Shown: positions 1 to 13,337 of the stretch, piece after piece | Layout of the letters: every line of letters starts with the position of its first letter | Numbering within the stretch: position 1 is the first letter of the stretch | The notes under the pieces: generated by a model | Databases searched by the model: none | Told to the model about the DNA's origin: nothing | The model's input: the letters and a program-made list of their open reading frames with translations, nothing else | Made by a program: the position numbers and the translations under genes | NCBI GenBank assembly: GCA_000727475.1 | Contig: KL647325.1 | Span: 485,719-549,718 of the forward strand | Direction of reading: 5' to 3' | From: Sarcocystis neurona | Lineage: Eukaryota > Apicomplexa > Conoidasida > Eucoccidiorida > Sarcocystidae | Length of the DNA: 64,000 bases

Positions 1-62
1 CAGAGGTACGTATAAGGTGGTGTACACACACACACGATGCGGGTCAAGACAATGTATACATT

Positions 63-94
<32 letters not shown>

Positions 95-976
95 TGCACT
101 AAAGAGAAGACGAGGACGAAAGCGCCGCTGCAGAGTAAGTGACCTGCAGCGCCGCAGGTTCTCGAGCACCTGCACCTGCAGACCGCGACACCCCAGGCAG
201 CCAAACGCGAACGCATGCGGTGAACACCAGCAGCAGCAAAGAGAGCCTCACAGGAAGCAAACAACAGCAGCACAGGACTGCAGCAGCAGCGGCAGACGTC
301 TGCAGCAGGAGAGGCGCCTGAGCGGATGCAGCGACAGCAGCCCAGAATGCTGTTTTATCTCCCCCAAATGTCAGCGTAGGTCTGCGCCACAGGAGAAGCA
401 GCGGCAGTGCACAGCACCAGCGGCGGAGGCAGTGGCAGTAGCAACAGCAGCCAGTAAGCCGCACGAAGCAGAAACAGCAGCGGTAGTAGTGGCAGCAGGC
501 GCATACGTCCATCTCGGCCACCCCTCCAGAAGTCAGCAGCACGCCGGCAGCATCCGCACGCAAGCGAAGCAGCAGGAGAGCCGTGCGAGGTCTGCGTGAA
601 GCGGAGAGACGGCTGCAGCAGGGAGCCGGGGCAGCAAGAAAACACCAGCAGCAGCTGAGGAAGCAGCCGTAGCACCGGAAGAACCAGCCGCAGTAGCAGG
701 ATCAGCAGCAGCACGTCCGGAGGAGCATCACCAGCAATCGCCTGCGCAGCAGAAACAGCAGCAGCAACTTGAGCAGCAGACACAAGCAGTGCCAAGTGCA
801 GACAGAGAAGCAACGAAACTGCCGAGCTTCCACAGGTGAGAATCTTCGAGTCGTCTTCAACAAGTCTCGGCAAACGGCACGCAGCAGCAGCACCAGCCAC
901 ACGAAGTGGCACGCAGCCATCACACAAAAGCGTCACTCTAAAACATGCACGGCATGCAGCAGCGGCGTCATATTAC
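1..976. other. Left edge: microsatellite and CAG-rich sequence, probable 3' part of the HPR-like gene
   Basis: Positions 60-95 are a TA-rich microsatellite. From about 120 to 960 the plus strand is rich in CAG/GCAG, so the minus (sense) strand is CTG-rich, the pattern seen in introns of the other genes here. The neighbouring minus-strand gene has a consensus donor at its last recognised exon (977), so further exons should lie here or beyond the edge. Short open pieces exist on the minus strand around 800-890 and 530-600, but none kept phase 0 with convincing homology. Confidence 0.4.
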
Positions 977-1042
977 CGGGGGAAGCGCTTGCGCCAGGCG
1001 CGCGAAGTCAACAGGCGAAAAGCTAGAGATGTGCTGCTCCAT
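977..1042 (-). CDS. HPR-like gene, exon 2
   Basis: This 66-bp phase-0 exon lies between acceptor TTTTCGCAG and donor CCCCCG|GTAATA. It encodes 22 residues beginning MEQHISSFSPVDFARLAQAL, which continue the helical repeat left open at the end of exon 1. Confidence 0.6.
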
Positions 1043-3776
1043 CTGCGAAAAGCACCGGAAGCAGCAGCAGCAGTGGAAAATGTTTTGCAAGGAAACGACG
1101 GAAAACAAGACATTGCAGTGAGGAGGAAGCGCAGCATGCACCCACCACACCGCGGACAACAAAAACTCAAGCGCCAGCCCAAAAGGACGCACGCAGAAGC
1201 AACTCGCAAACCGGCCCCCACGTCTATCTGCTGTAGCAACCGTGTACTACGCCTCACCCTAACACATATATATACATATGTATGCATTCACGCACGCACA
1301 AATATATATATATATATATATATCCACACATATACATATATAAATGTAGATACCCAAGCACACAAAATGAGCACACCCCCCTAGACGTACATAACCACGT
1401 GTACGTAGGTGCACTCGTATATGCCCCCGTTCATACAAAATGACATATCTGCACAACGTTTTCAACCCTACACATATATATATATATATATATAGTTGAA
1501 AGCCTATATACATCTACATATACATATATACGCTGGATGCGTTCACACGGGTGGCTCATCTTGTGTACTTTCAACAGATATTCTTTTGGATGAGAAAGTT
1601 GAAACAGATAAATCCCCCCCCCCCCCCCCGCCCAGACACACACACAGACAGACGCACCTGTCCATAGCCAGATCCCCTATACAGCCACATATGTATGTAC
1701 ATATATATATATATATATATTTGCGTCTCCGTCACGACGTTTCGCTTGTAGGCGTGTCTATACTTCCACCTGCATATATGAAGGTCTGAGTCTTGGGTGC
1801 CTTAGACTGGGGCTGGCGAGACGTACGAGAGGCACCATGGTGCATGCAACGTCGAAAAGGCGTCCGACGCGCGCGAAGAGCCAGACGACTTGGGCGACAT
1901 ATTTCGGCGGCATTCTCTTTACTTTCTGTGTGTTCTGCAACTCCGCAGCAGCTTGGTCGAAGAGGGCAGTGTGGAGGATCTTCATCTTGACCAGCGCGCG
2001 CAGCAGCGACAGCAGATGTAGCAGGGAGAGCTGCCCCACACGTGCCTCCAGGAGGGGCAGCAGCATCTGCAGCAGCTGCACGTCGCGCCGAGTCTGCCGA
2101 TGATGCTGCGACAGGCTGACGACCACGTCATGCAGTTCAACCGCGTCGAACGTCGTCAGGCCCTTCCTCAGCAACTCCTCGAGCATGCGCAGAAACCCGC
2201 CAAACTCTTCTTCTTCTTCGTGTTTTTGTTTCTCTGCTTCTCTGTCTTCTGCTCCTTTCCCGCCAACCAGCGCTTCCTCTGCTGCCTCCTCCTCTTCTGC
2301 TGCTGCTGCTCGAGGCTGCGTCCGTCCTACTGCAGCTCTTCCTCCGCTTGCAGCAGCCCGCGCCACAGCGTCTCCGGCGGCGTCCAGCGTCATCGCGCTG
2401 CCGCCGTTTCCGTAGCCACCCTTGCTGCCGCTGCTGCCGTGCTGCTCTTCACTGTTGCTGCTGCCGTTGTCGTCCGCTCTGATGCTGCTGCTTCTGCGGC
2501 TCGCTGTTTTCCTCACGGAGTGACGACGGGGGGAGGCGTTCTCGGCCAGGAGGCGGTCTTGTATTTTCTGGTACACCCGACTAATGCAGATCAAGTTGAG
2601 AACGGACAACTCCCGAAGGATGAATTCTTTCTCGATTCTCTCAGCGAAGGCGCGCCACAGCGACAGCTGCTGCTTGAGCTCGTGCCTCTCCAGCAGCGTG
2701 TACACCGGCCACAGCACCTGTACAATCTGCTGCGGGTTGTAGCCATCCACGCGGAACAAAATTTTGCTGCAGAGCTCCTTCTCAAGCTCCTTGTGCCGCA
2801 GCTCCGGTGGAAGCTTCGCGTAAGCCGCTGCTAAGCTCGTTAGCTGCTGCTCGTCTAAGCCTTTGGCCATGACAACAATCTGGGACTCTAGGTGAGGAAT
2901 CAGCGTTTCCTTGACGTAATTCTTCGGGATTTTCTTCGACGAAAAAGACGCGTTGACCAACGGGTCCCGCACAGGAATGGCTTCCAACGTACCTACGCCC
3001 GACTTCACGCCCGGCGACGACGCTGCTGCCGCTGCCGGCAGCGAATCCCCTCCTCCTGCTGCTGAAAACGACGACGACGCTGCTGCTGTCAGAGATGACC
3101 CCACCGCTGCCGCTGACGGTGACTCTGCTCCTGCTGCAGGACGAGGAGGAGGAGAAGGAGAGCACGCTGCTGCTGCTGTTGGTGATGATGACGCTCCTGC
3201 TGCTGCACGAGGAGGAGGAGGAACCGAGGCTGCTGCTGCTGTTTTTTCGGTACCTGCTTCTCGCGGTAGTGGGGCGAGCGATAGGCCAGAGGGGGGGGCA
3301 GCTGCTGCGGCTCCTAAGGAGCACCGCAGTGCTGCCGTTGTTGCTGCTGCTTCTATTTCTCCATCTCCCGCAGCGGTGGCTCCCGCCTCCCGGGCGACTG
3401 CTGCCGCAGCGGGTGTTACGTGTGACGCCGCACTTTCTACTGCGCGACGCGACCTCACCGAAGCAAAAGCTGCTGCACGGCTCCGTACGGATAGTGGCAG
3501 CTGCTGCGGCTCGTCCACACAAGTCGCCCAAAGAATGCTGCCCCACTGCTGCGGCAGCGCATGCGGCTGTGGAAGGGAAACAGAAGCAGCAGCAGATAAA
3601 CTGCAGCCGCAAGGAGAATTGTTGCCACGGTCTAAAGCAGCCGTCAAAAAATGCAGAGACGTTGCTTCCAGCGGCCCTGCAGCAGTCGAACACGCTGTTG
3701 CTGCTGCTGTTTGAGCAGCAACGAGCGCTCCCTTCGCCGTAGGACGCGCGGCAAAGCGAACGACGCGGTGCATCAT
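977..3776 (-). CDS. Probable mitochondrial helical-repeat (HPR/RAP-like) RNA-binding protein, 3' end not resolved
   Basis: Two exons are supported: 1827-3776 (650 codons) and 977-1042 (22 codons), joined in phase 0 through a GT-AG intron. The start is taken at the ATG at 3776 because the N-terminus (MMHRVVRFAARPTAKG) is Arg-rich, lacks acidic residues and looks like a mitochondrial presequence; the frame stays open upstream to 4142 but that part is Cys/Leu noise. Residues about 30-270 are Ala/Pro/Ser low complexity. Conserved-looking helical units follow, with texts such as LDEQQLTSLAAAYAKLPPEL, YNPQQIVQVLWPVYTLLERH and FSPVDFARLAQALPP, interrupted by a Ser/Glu-rich stretch. This helix-pair style is typical of the heptatricopeptide/FASTK-like proteins that apicomplexans use on fragmented mitochondrial rRNA. 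I see no RAP domain; it would be expected in the missing C-terminus. Function is inference from pattern. Confidence 0.6.
1043..1826 (-). other. Intron of the HPR-like gene with TA microsatellites and a 16-C run
   Basis: This 784-bp intron contains several (TA)n/(TATG)n tracts (1260-1345, 1470-1530, 1690-1725) and a pure run of 16 C at 1614-1629 on the plus strand. No coding signal is seen. Confidence 0.6.
1827..3776 (-). CDS. HPR-like gene, exon 1
   Basis: The exon has 650 codons from the ATG at 3776 to the donor CTC|GTACGT at 1827/1826. It carries the presequence-like N-terminus, a low-complexity Ala/Pro/Ser region, and two blocks of helical repeats separated by a Ser/Glu/Gly-rich linker. 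The frame runs past the donor to a stop at 1758, but the residues after the donor (RLASPSLRHP...) lose the helical pattern, which supports the splice. Confidence 0.65.
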
Positions 3777-5700
3777 TGTTGCAGGAGGAGAAACCCACCT
3801 GCAGCAGTACCAACGTCTACAGCAGCAGCCGCGCGCGCCCACAGGAGCACGTCTGTCCGCAGTCGCAGTAACGCAGCATCGGCTGCAGCAGCAGAGAGTC
3901 GGAGAAGGAGCAGCAGCAACATGCGTCTGTGAGACAGCACCACAACAGAAGAGCCGCCGGAAGGAGGAGACGGGGAGATGCCGTCTCCGCTCGGGCCTTA
4001 GAAGAAGGTCTGCGGGGGACAGGACGAAGAACGCGCAAGTTTCTCGAAGCGCTAGAGGGCTTGCAGCTGCGGCACTCCCAACAGCAGGTCCTACTGCAGC
4101 AGCACCAGGCGTGGAGTCACACAGACTTCTCCACCCCGGCAAATGAGAAGAGAAGAAGCCGGAGAAGAGGCGGGGAACAAAGCAGTGGCAAAGGGCAGAG
4201 GAACCGAGATATTAGTCACGTGAGGCTACCTGTGCACAGAGGACTGCAACAAAGAAGAACGGGACGTTGCGGTGCTGGACACCTGCTTCTCCATGTGTGT
4301 CTGTACACTAGAAGGGGCCACGGTGCCTCTAGTGAATAAGTGAATTTATAGAGTCTTGCAAGTGCGCACAGATACGCCACGTGAATACGTACACACACGT
4401 ACCAAATGGTAGGTGTATAAAAACAGTTGCTCAGAAATACCTGGTGACCACGAAAAAGGTTGGAGGTCTTTTGTATCGGGCAGAATGCGCGTATGGTAAA
4501 GAGCTCCGTAGGTAAAGCTTCCACGTATACACGGTATATATATCTATGTTCATACATACACACGGCGATTAGTAGAGATTTGTATACAGAAGAGGAGGCA
4601 GAAACAGCCGTTTTTACCACATGGGAAGTAGAATTTTTTCTCAAATAGATGCAGTTAAGGCCGCGTCGCTTTCTTCTTCGGGCAGCACTGGGAAGTAATC
4701 TCGCCGCTGCCTTGTTGGTACTGTCGTCCTGACTCTTGTACTGCTGCTCGCTTCGCCCTTCCTGCCTTTTCCGCCGTTGTTCCGGACTGCCACGAGCACG
4801 AGGCGCGGACTGACACGCAACGCAGAAGGGGACGAAATTTACGGAGGACGAAAAGAACTGGAAAACCACCAGAGGACGTTGGATAAGGGGGGGACGCGAG
4901 CAAAATTCAGCGCGAAAACAGAAGCTGGAGCAGCGGCAGAAGAGAAACAGAGAGCTGGTGCGTCTTGTGCATCTGGCAGAGTCACCAGTGTAATACGGCG
5001 TGGAGAGAGACGAAGAGAAAATTATAGACGGCGGAAGTCTTGTGAGAATCTCGCAAAGAGCCAGCAAGCAGGGTGTCCCTGGAAGTGACGGAGAAGAAAC
5101 GGCGGAAGGCGAGAAGTAGAAACAGCTAATGTGGAAGGGAGGGCGAGAAAAAGCGAAGGAGAGAGGAGGCGAAAATGAAATTGGGAAGAAACACAGAAGG
5201 CAGGGATGACAGAGAGAAAAACGACGGGCACGTCGGAAGCGAAAAACGTACGCGCTGTGTGACACGAAGGGAACCCGCGAAGCGAAAAGGCATAATTTTT
5301 GCGGACTGTCAGCAAAACTAAAGAACGAGCTACTGTTTACGGGACGTAAACGGAATTTGTCTCGAAAGCAGCAGGAAGAAATCGAGGAGTGGAGATCAGC
5401 GGCAGCGGGAGGAAGACAGACTCAATGAAAGTCTGGTTACCACACAAGTTCGAAGACGTAGGCGGAAGTTGCTACGGCGGCGGAGGAAAACAGAAGAGCA
5501 ACACGAGGATTTCCCAGCAAAAGCTGAGAACTGCGGCGTTTTCGAGTGATATGCACGGGCGTGCAACGGGAGACGACACTGGCTACGGGGATGAAAGCTG
5601 CACACTTCCAGGAAAGAGTCGCCTGTGAAAGTAACAAGGAAAAGAGGAAAGCAACAGCAAACGCAAAAAAATAATCAAATTTGAGGTGTGTGTTCAACCC
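3777..5700. other. 5' flank of the HPR-like gene, purine-rich, no gene recognised
   Basis: The stretch is non-repetitive and rich in GAGAAG/GGAGAA on the plus strand, i.e. pyrimidine-rich on the strand of the gene that starts at 3776. A 349-codon minus-strand open frame (5265 down to 4216) is Ser/Cys/Phe/Arg-rich without domain-like character; I read it as chance in a pyrimidine tract. The stretch probably holds promoter and 5'UTR. Confidence 0.35.
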
Positions 5701-7153
5701 GGCGTGCATGCGCCCACCTAAGTGCCGGTGAATTGGAAAGAATTATTCTCTCGCATGTCTGTGCGCCGGCGCCTGAAAAGGCATGCATTCAGAACTTTTA
5801 AACATTATAAATAAAGACATACGTAGGCTGTGTATATGTCTATGAATACAGAGGTGTAAATCCGTAGATATACATATATATATACCGACACACACGGGTA
5901 TTTGTAGATCCATATCTCTACGCCAGTGGCTAGGCCGCCGCCGTATACACGTGTACATCATATCTACACGCGTACGGTCGCCTGCGCTTGAATAATCCGA
6001 TCATGTCACTGCAGGTTCAAAGTGCAAATACGTGTATAGTTTACTTCACCTTAACTGCTCCTTCTGCGAATATCTCGTTTAAAATCACATGTGTAGTAGT
6101 AGTAGTAGCGGGGAGGAGCATTAGCGGTAACATTAGCAGTAGCATTAGCATGAGCAGCAGTATAGTAGTAGTAGTAAGTATCAACCCTAACGGACAAGAA
6201 TAATATTCCTGGATATGCATGGAAAATAATCACAAGTACATCTACGCAGCTTAGTCTGTAGTGATGCGTCTCACCTCTCAAAATAGTGACGCAGTCTACA
6301 TCTATGCTTTTGGTCTCCCTGAAACACGTCTTTCTACGCCTACCCCGACTTACGACGTCGGCAACGTAGGCGAGTGCTCTAGATGTTGAAATTTGGATGG
6401 ACGCGTACGTACGCGTGCATCTGTGAGCCTGCTAGTTAAAGAACCCGCTACAGTTCTTCTTTTGAAGTCGTCACCAGAAGACATCACCCACGTATGCGCA
6501 TATTCATAGCTCGCACATTACAGTCCTTCATCAGTATACAGGTACGGCAGGAAATATTTATCTATCTATCTATATATATATACAGGCACGTACTACACAA
6601 AAGGTGATACGCAAGTGTACGTATATGGGTCCGCACAGATACGTATGTGTGTACACATATATATAAATATATATACATGTATACATGTATATTCATACAT
6701 ACACCTATACGGACAGATACGTATGCATATATAAATATATACACTCATGCATCTGCATTAAAAGCTGTGCCTGAAGAATTTCCTCGTTGGCATATATGTT
6801 GCGAATATCAAAGATGCAGGCACCGTGGGTTTTACGGTATAAGGCTCGGTGTCTCAATTCACATCAGAGCACCCATAATTACTTTAATGAATTACGTCGC
6901 TGTCTTTGCAAATCTTTGAAGAACTTGCCACAGGTTCGTGGTTAAGGTTTTACTAACATGCATGTTAACGTATATGTACGTGTATGGAAAGACGCATGTT
7001 GCACTTGCGTCTGTAGGGCCGGCACTGTTTTGGAGATATACATTTTGTCGCGCGTGCAAGGGTAGATGTGTCGGTGACCACTACAAACAGATAGTCCACG
7101 TTACTAGACATTCACATACCCACAGACACACGTGTAGCGAAATACGTTCATGT

Positions 7154-7483
7154 CTAGATAATATTTGTCATATATTCACCTGCTTGAACTGCGTCACAAC
7201 ATCGGCGGCAAAGAAGCGAAAATAAGATGCAACGAGGCTCTCGCCGCACGCATCGTCTCGCATGGCCATACGGGCCAAAATGCGCCACAAGTGCCTGCCG
7301 AACCTCAACGTGCACACCGTCAAAACAAAGATATGGATGCTCGCCAGGCCCGTACAGATACGTTATTTGCAGAGTAGTCTTCTCCGTGCACACCAGCGAA
7401 CAAGGACAATGAATGAACTGTGCATGGAGGGTGTGGTGGTGACAAATTTATTGACGACCGAAGAGCTTACTGTTGAAAAATAA
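7154..7483. other. Anonymous open island, both strands
   Basis: Open frames overlap here on both strands. The minus frame (7393-7154) contains text such as YLYGPGEHPYLCFDGVHVEV; a plus frame (7262-7483) reads MAIRAKMRHKCLPNLNVHTV. Composition is unlike the triplet-rich exons elsewhere and codon use looks ordinary, but I recognise neither product. It could be an exon of an unannotated gene or chance. Confidence 0.2.
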
Positions 7484-10400
7484 AGGTAACTCCGAAAAAT
7501 GTGAGATAAGTGACAGTTTCTGGTCAGTTCTTTATTCTCCTTTGTGCCATCTGGTAAATAAATATACTCACATATTCGTGCTTTCAAGTATACGTATGCG
7601 TACGTGTAAGTGTGCGTCCATAGAAAACCTTCAGGCAATGTGGCTACGCACGAAAGACCCAGACGTACACACAAACGAAATATAACGTAGAGACACAGGT
7701 GAATAAGCTTGCACGCAACACCTTGACACACGTGGTCTAGACGACGCATCAGAAACACTCCCTCGCAATAAAACAGCTTACGGAACACCTCCTCATATAG
7801 GCGATTAACTGCGCTTTCAGACGTGAGACGTATATACAAGTAGCCGCAGGTGAAAAGAACAATTTTTCGTCGTTTCAGGCATTCAGTCAAGGAGAACTAG
7901 ATTCAGGCGAGATGACACCCTGGGTTAGGACGACGCAGGCTGTACGAGCGTGCGGGGGCGGACGCATGGGGACGGACACCCATGCACACACGTACTGAAG
8001 AAGATAAGTACTAGCCAGAACATGTAGAGATTCTGCTGGTCTTCCCTCTTCACACACCGTAGTCCAACAACAAGACGGGTACCGCCGCGTACAACTGCAA
8101 TTTGCCTCCTCACCTTGCATTTTCTTACGGACGCACACGTGTGTATGTACCGTAAATATTTGCCTCTATACTATGAGAGACATGTGTATGCAGACTTGCT
8201 TACCTGGTGGACCGAGTCACTAGTGGCAATTAGTGGTCTCAGCTTGGTCTTCTATAGCAGTGCCACTATAGCAGCAAAACGCCGATGGAAAATTTGTAGT
8301 ATATAAACACTGAGGAAGGAAGTCATTAGTGGACTCACTAAACATCTACCGAAAATGACCTACCGCAGCAAAGTGCAGAATAGGTTTTATCCCATGCACA
8401 TACAGCTGCGGAAGTCGCAACTCACGAACAACTCGATCCTTTATAGAACTGTCAATGCGGCGGCCGAAGCCTGAAAAACTACAGCAGTCAAGAGCACCCA
8501 GTCAGCGTCCCGGAGATGTAGAGGCTGCGTCCTGAGAACCACGTGTTAATATATGATGCATTAGATACGCGAGTCAAAATTCTGACGTCTAGAGTGTACA
8601 ATCCAGACAACCCCTGCGTATGTGCGTGCGTACGAGGAAATCCTCTGCTACAACAGTACGTGTTAACAACCCTACGTATTTATGTACGTGTATATATATA
8701 TATATGCATACATATGTATGTACGTAGACGAAGATAAGCGAAGGTTGGCTATAAACTTTTGGATGTATTTGGAATGCACTGGGAAGACGAAAATACACTT
8801 ACACGTGAGTGTATATACATATATATATGCGTGTTTATTCTCTTCTTCTTCCTTGAAATGTTCTGAAGTGACAGATGCAATCGCACTCAGGACTACGTAT
8901 GTTCAAGCAGGTATATTTATACATACTTTTACACGTAGTTGTAGTTGTGTAGAATTTCAGTGGATCTGTCGATTTCATTCCGAACGGTGCAGCCCCTTCA
9001 GGTTCGCCCTTCATCTGTGCATTTTTTATGTCACCTGTTGATTGGCTTCGTAGGGAAGATTCCGGCACGCAATACCGCGCTTCTTCTTTGCGATTTCACC
9101 TGCAGTGCGAGAAGCTCCCACGACAGGACGCGGCCGTCCGGTTTGTTTAGTGTCAGCGCCAGCACATGTAGAGGCAACTAACAGTGCCTCTGTTTATCGA
9201 GAAGGTTGTCTGCGCATTTATACCTTATTGCCACCAAGGATAAAATTTCTTTCTTGCACAGTCTGAACGTGCACTAGCGGCTTCTGCCGGCTCGTTAGTG
9301 TATCTCCTCAGTTGTGTCTACGTAGGCGCGTCTACTGCGTGCGCGAAAAGCTGCTTCAGACGCGTTGCTGCTATACGGCTGCCTTCTGTGAATCACGAAA
9401 TAGTCTGTCAACGCATGGCACGTCAACGGATACAGGTGATTTTCAACAGTCAGCAACGCACTTCGCACTGCGCACTCCGACCGTCCTCCTCACGCCTGGA
9501 CTTCACTACGAGGTTAATGAACTTCGTCGTTATCCCGGTTGTGCTTGCTGGTGCAGGGAGAGAGCTCTCCAACTGTAGTATTTTTTCTGCGTTTTGTTGC
9601 CATCTACCTACTTGTCCTTGGCGGCGTAGCGTCCTTGTTTTGCACAAAAAAAACTCATATCGTAAAATCCTTTTTTTTTCCCTCGTACACACCTAGACCA
9701 GCGAGAAAGTTACGTGCATACAGTGTTGCTTCTTGGACTTGATCTGCCGTAAGACAACGTGCTGCTGAACGACTAAACAACCACCGACACACACACGCAT
9801 ACCGTCGTCTCCACCTCTCTGCTTGACAGCGCGATCTGTCTCTGGGAGACACGCAGTGCCGCTAGTGTGTCCTCTGTAAATTTACTTTCTTCTTGTATTT
9901 GTTCCTCCACGTAAACCGCTTCCTTTCACGACGACAGCAGAGATCCGATCTAGAAGCCATTTGTCGTGCTTGTTGAGGCAGCAAGTCACGCGTACACCTT
10001 CGCATCTGCTAACAGCAGTCCTGCGGCGCTCCAGCGTCATCCCTCGCCTGCCCTGTCTGCGTGGATGTGTAGTTCTACATGGGTGCATGCGTGTATGCAT
10101 GTGTGTGTGTACGTAGGCCCTAGGTTTGCATGGATATAGCCATACACACATCCGTGCACCTACGAAGGTGCGGACATATTCCCTCTGCGCATTGACGTAC
10201 CCACGTACCTGCGTATCTGTCTATGTTCACATACGTATAAATATAAATATATATATATATACCTGCGCGTGTGCGTTCGCATGTATTCGCGTATGTGTGT
10301 GCATACGAAACTATCTGCTACGTGTCTGCACACGAGTTCGGACGTCCCCGTGGGTCTTCCTACGTGCGGGCGTGTGAAAGTACGTTTGCAGTCGATGCCC

Positions 10401-11970
10401 GTACGCAGTGTCTACCGACGAACTTGCGTAGCTATATGCACAAACGTGTGCTTGTGCGAGTATACATCTGTACACATGCTTCCATACGTAGCTTTTTCCA
10501 GTAGATAGATACGTATATGTATACACATAGAAGGAGAGAGATTCTGAAACAGCTGCATATGTATAGGCAGATTACATACATACGGATTATCACTCACATG
10601 CACAAGGACGCACCTACGCACGTATGTCGTCACCGATCTGCGCACCTGCAGTACAGTTCATATCTCATATGTCTGTAGCAAGTATATCTTTCTTTGATTC
10701 GCTGTAACTACGAGTGTGCGCACGTATATGTGTTCACGTGGACGTACGCGTAATAAAAATCTAACCAGCTACACGCCTCAGTATGCGCGTACCTATGCGT
10801 GCGTGCTTAGGTCTGTCCGTGTCTCCGTAATTAGGCACATACGTCCCTACAAACAAATATATACCTCTACACATACAGGTGAACATATGCGCACGCGCTT
10901 GGTGTGCCTCTCACTCTCAATACGTTTGGGTCTGCGAGTGTCTGCGCGCTTCTTTAAACAGACGCCCCTATATACACATGCGTATGCACACAGGTGTACA
11001 TGTATGCGTACGTGCGTACGTGCAGAACAGGCTAAGAGCAGATCTAAGTGCAGGGAGCAGGAGAACGCGGACGTATGTTTCTATATGCTGCTGCAGAGAA
11101 TGAGATTTTCAACTCTGCAGCCAGCAAGGGTCGGCGAAATACGTCGTGTAGATGGCGCCTACAGCACTGGTAACAAGAGAGGAATTCTTCGAAGATGCAG
11201 AGGTCCGGGCGCAGAGGTGCATTTGCGCACGCCAGTACGAAGAGGAAGCGGGGCAGCTTGTTAATTCTTCTGAAGGGGTGGAAGAAACTTAGGGATTTTT
11301 CGCATGGAACTGGGGAGGTGAGGAGAGTGCGTCTTGTGTAGCTCACTAGGTGAGGACATGAACAGTTTTGTATCAAACGGAAGACGACGAGAAGTGTGGA
11401 CTGTCATTGCGTGGAGCGACCGTGGATAGGTAGACCGTGTCATAAATGCAGCCCAGACGCACGCGTCTTTTTGCATATTAGAGAATATGAAGAGGACGGA
11501 CTTCGCGCCTGCTCGTCGAGTCGGTCGTGGGGTGCCGTTTCCTTTTGCGCGCCATTCTCCTAACGGCTACAGTACGGTGTACAAACAGCAGAAGGAATTG
11601 TGCGGACGGTAACGGCGGTCGCAGTCCTTTTCAGACGAAAAGCGGCGATCCCCAACCGCCACGTTTTTCCATAGTAGCTCTAGGCAGTTTTCACGAAGAA
11701 GGCATATCCTTCTTCGTCCGATGTACTCACGGATAGTCAAACTTTTATACTTCCACATGTGTCGCTCTCAAACCCCCCGCGACAGCCGGGTTCTACACGT
11801 GTGGCTACCGGCGCACATACATAAAAAGGATAGCCGCACCACATGTATACGTCTATATGCCCACACAAGTATGGGACGTAGGTGCACAGCTGTATACACC
11901 TATTCAACTAGGCGCCGCAGATCTTTTTCGACTGCGAGTGACGCTGACGTAGAAACCGGTATCTATACAT

Positions 11971-12540
11971 ATGCAGACACAGCTCGAGCGGATATGTAGC
12001 AACAGGGAATTTGCTGCTGTTGCGAAGATGGTCAGAAAAAAGCGGCAGTATTCCTGTCAGCGCAGAAGCCGTCTCGTCTGGACGCAGATACAGGTAGACG
12101 GGATTTCCGAAAAATTCTTTCTCTTCCAACTTTGGAAGGAAAAAGTGGAATCTGTTCCCGTACAGAGTGTACAGCAGAACCGAGGGCTTCTTCACAACGT
12201 GAGAGACCGTGAAAAAAGCAGCTTTCTCTGTGCGTTGTACGTCTAAAGATTTCCTACTGGAAACTTCCAGAAGTACCATTCGTTACAATAAGACCGCAGC
12301 GTTTCTTCACTGCTGTCAAGAGTACAAAATGCCACGAGCTGTTGTCGACTATACGGTACGTGCTCTGTGACTCTGCAGTACCAAGACCACGGAGACACAA
12401 CGCCATTTTTTTCCAGCAGTACGTGATCAGGCGTTGGGGGCGTGTCTCGTCTCCCCCTACCCTCTGTTTCTGTCACTTTTCTGAATGAAATGCTCCGTCT
12501 CCTCCACGTCGTCGCAGTCCAGGGTCTCATCCACTGCATG
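11971..12540 (-). other. Exon-like segments on the minus strand, gene unknown
   Basis: A 73-bp segment (12533-12461, minus) sits between acceptor CCCTTGCATGCAG and donor AGAGG|GTAGGG and encodes an acidic stretch with DETLDCDDVEETEHFIQ. Nearby minus frames read SSEETLRSYCNEWYFWKF and NPVYLYLRPDETASALTG. They could be C-terminal exons of the HDAC gene upstream, whose tail is missing, or an unrelated gene. No homology is recognised. Confidence 0.2.
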
Positions 12541-13337
12541 CAAGGGGCGCGCCACACAACGATGCAAGCAGCAGATGCAGAATTACAGGCGGACGCTGCG
12601 GTTCTACCGAGGCGCATGCAGAAGCGAAAGCTGCGTTGTTGCCCCAGGCACCGGTCGTCCTTCACTAACTCAGATACACTTATGCAAGTGCGTGGACGTA
12701 CCTATATATATATATATATAAACAAACGAGACGTACACACATAAATACAGGTGGACGGCTGGCCGCGTTAAGGTGTCGCATATTCACGTTGAACGCCGCT
12801 GGCGTCTGGCTGTAAAACAGCCCTCTGCTAAACAAACACAAACAACGGCCGTGGAAACTCATGCGCCTTCTTGCGCATGTATGCATGTGCACTTGAGCCC
12901 CTCGTTGCACACAAGTACGTACAGAAGCGGAAGAGCCTCACATCATACATGTATCCGTATATGTGTATGTTCTCCTCTGCACATAGGCTTGTATTAATCT
13001 AAAAGGCCATCGCCGTCTATGTGTCTTCCCACTTGTATAAATGACATCTATGTATACATTCGGACCTTCATAGATGTAGCTCTAAGAAACTGTCTCTCAA
13101 CTCGGTTCCACCTATTCGCTTGCATGCACAAGCACATCCCTGTCTACGTACACATACTTAGATGCATGCACACATATATGTAGATATATAGACACATACG
13201 CTAATGGATACAGCTGCGTATTTAGACACGCACATACGTATACTTTCCGTAAACCTAGTCTCTTCAGTGACCAGTATGCAACGCGCAAACCTGCCGGCTT
13301 CTAACACAAATATTCCCTCAAACCTCATTCAGTTTCT

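Larger units (their letters stand above)
5701..13337. other. Gene-poor AT-richer interval with scattered microsatellites
   Basis: TA/TATG/ATAC microsatellites recur (5870-5885, 6570-6720, 8690-8710, 10230-10260, 12700-12720). Between them is complex sequence with only short open frames. I recognise no gene. Two sub-stretches that look more protein-like are listed separately (7154-7483 and 11971-12540). A GTAGTAGTAGTAG run lies at 6093-6107 and again near 6165-6175. Confidence 0.4.

Noticed and set aside
4216..5265. 349-codon minus-strand open frame
   Set aside because: Composition is Ser/Cys/Phe/Arg-rich without repeats, domains or splice-supported neighbours; it lies in a pyrimidine-rich 5' flank.
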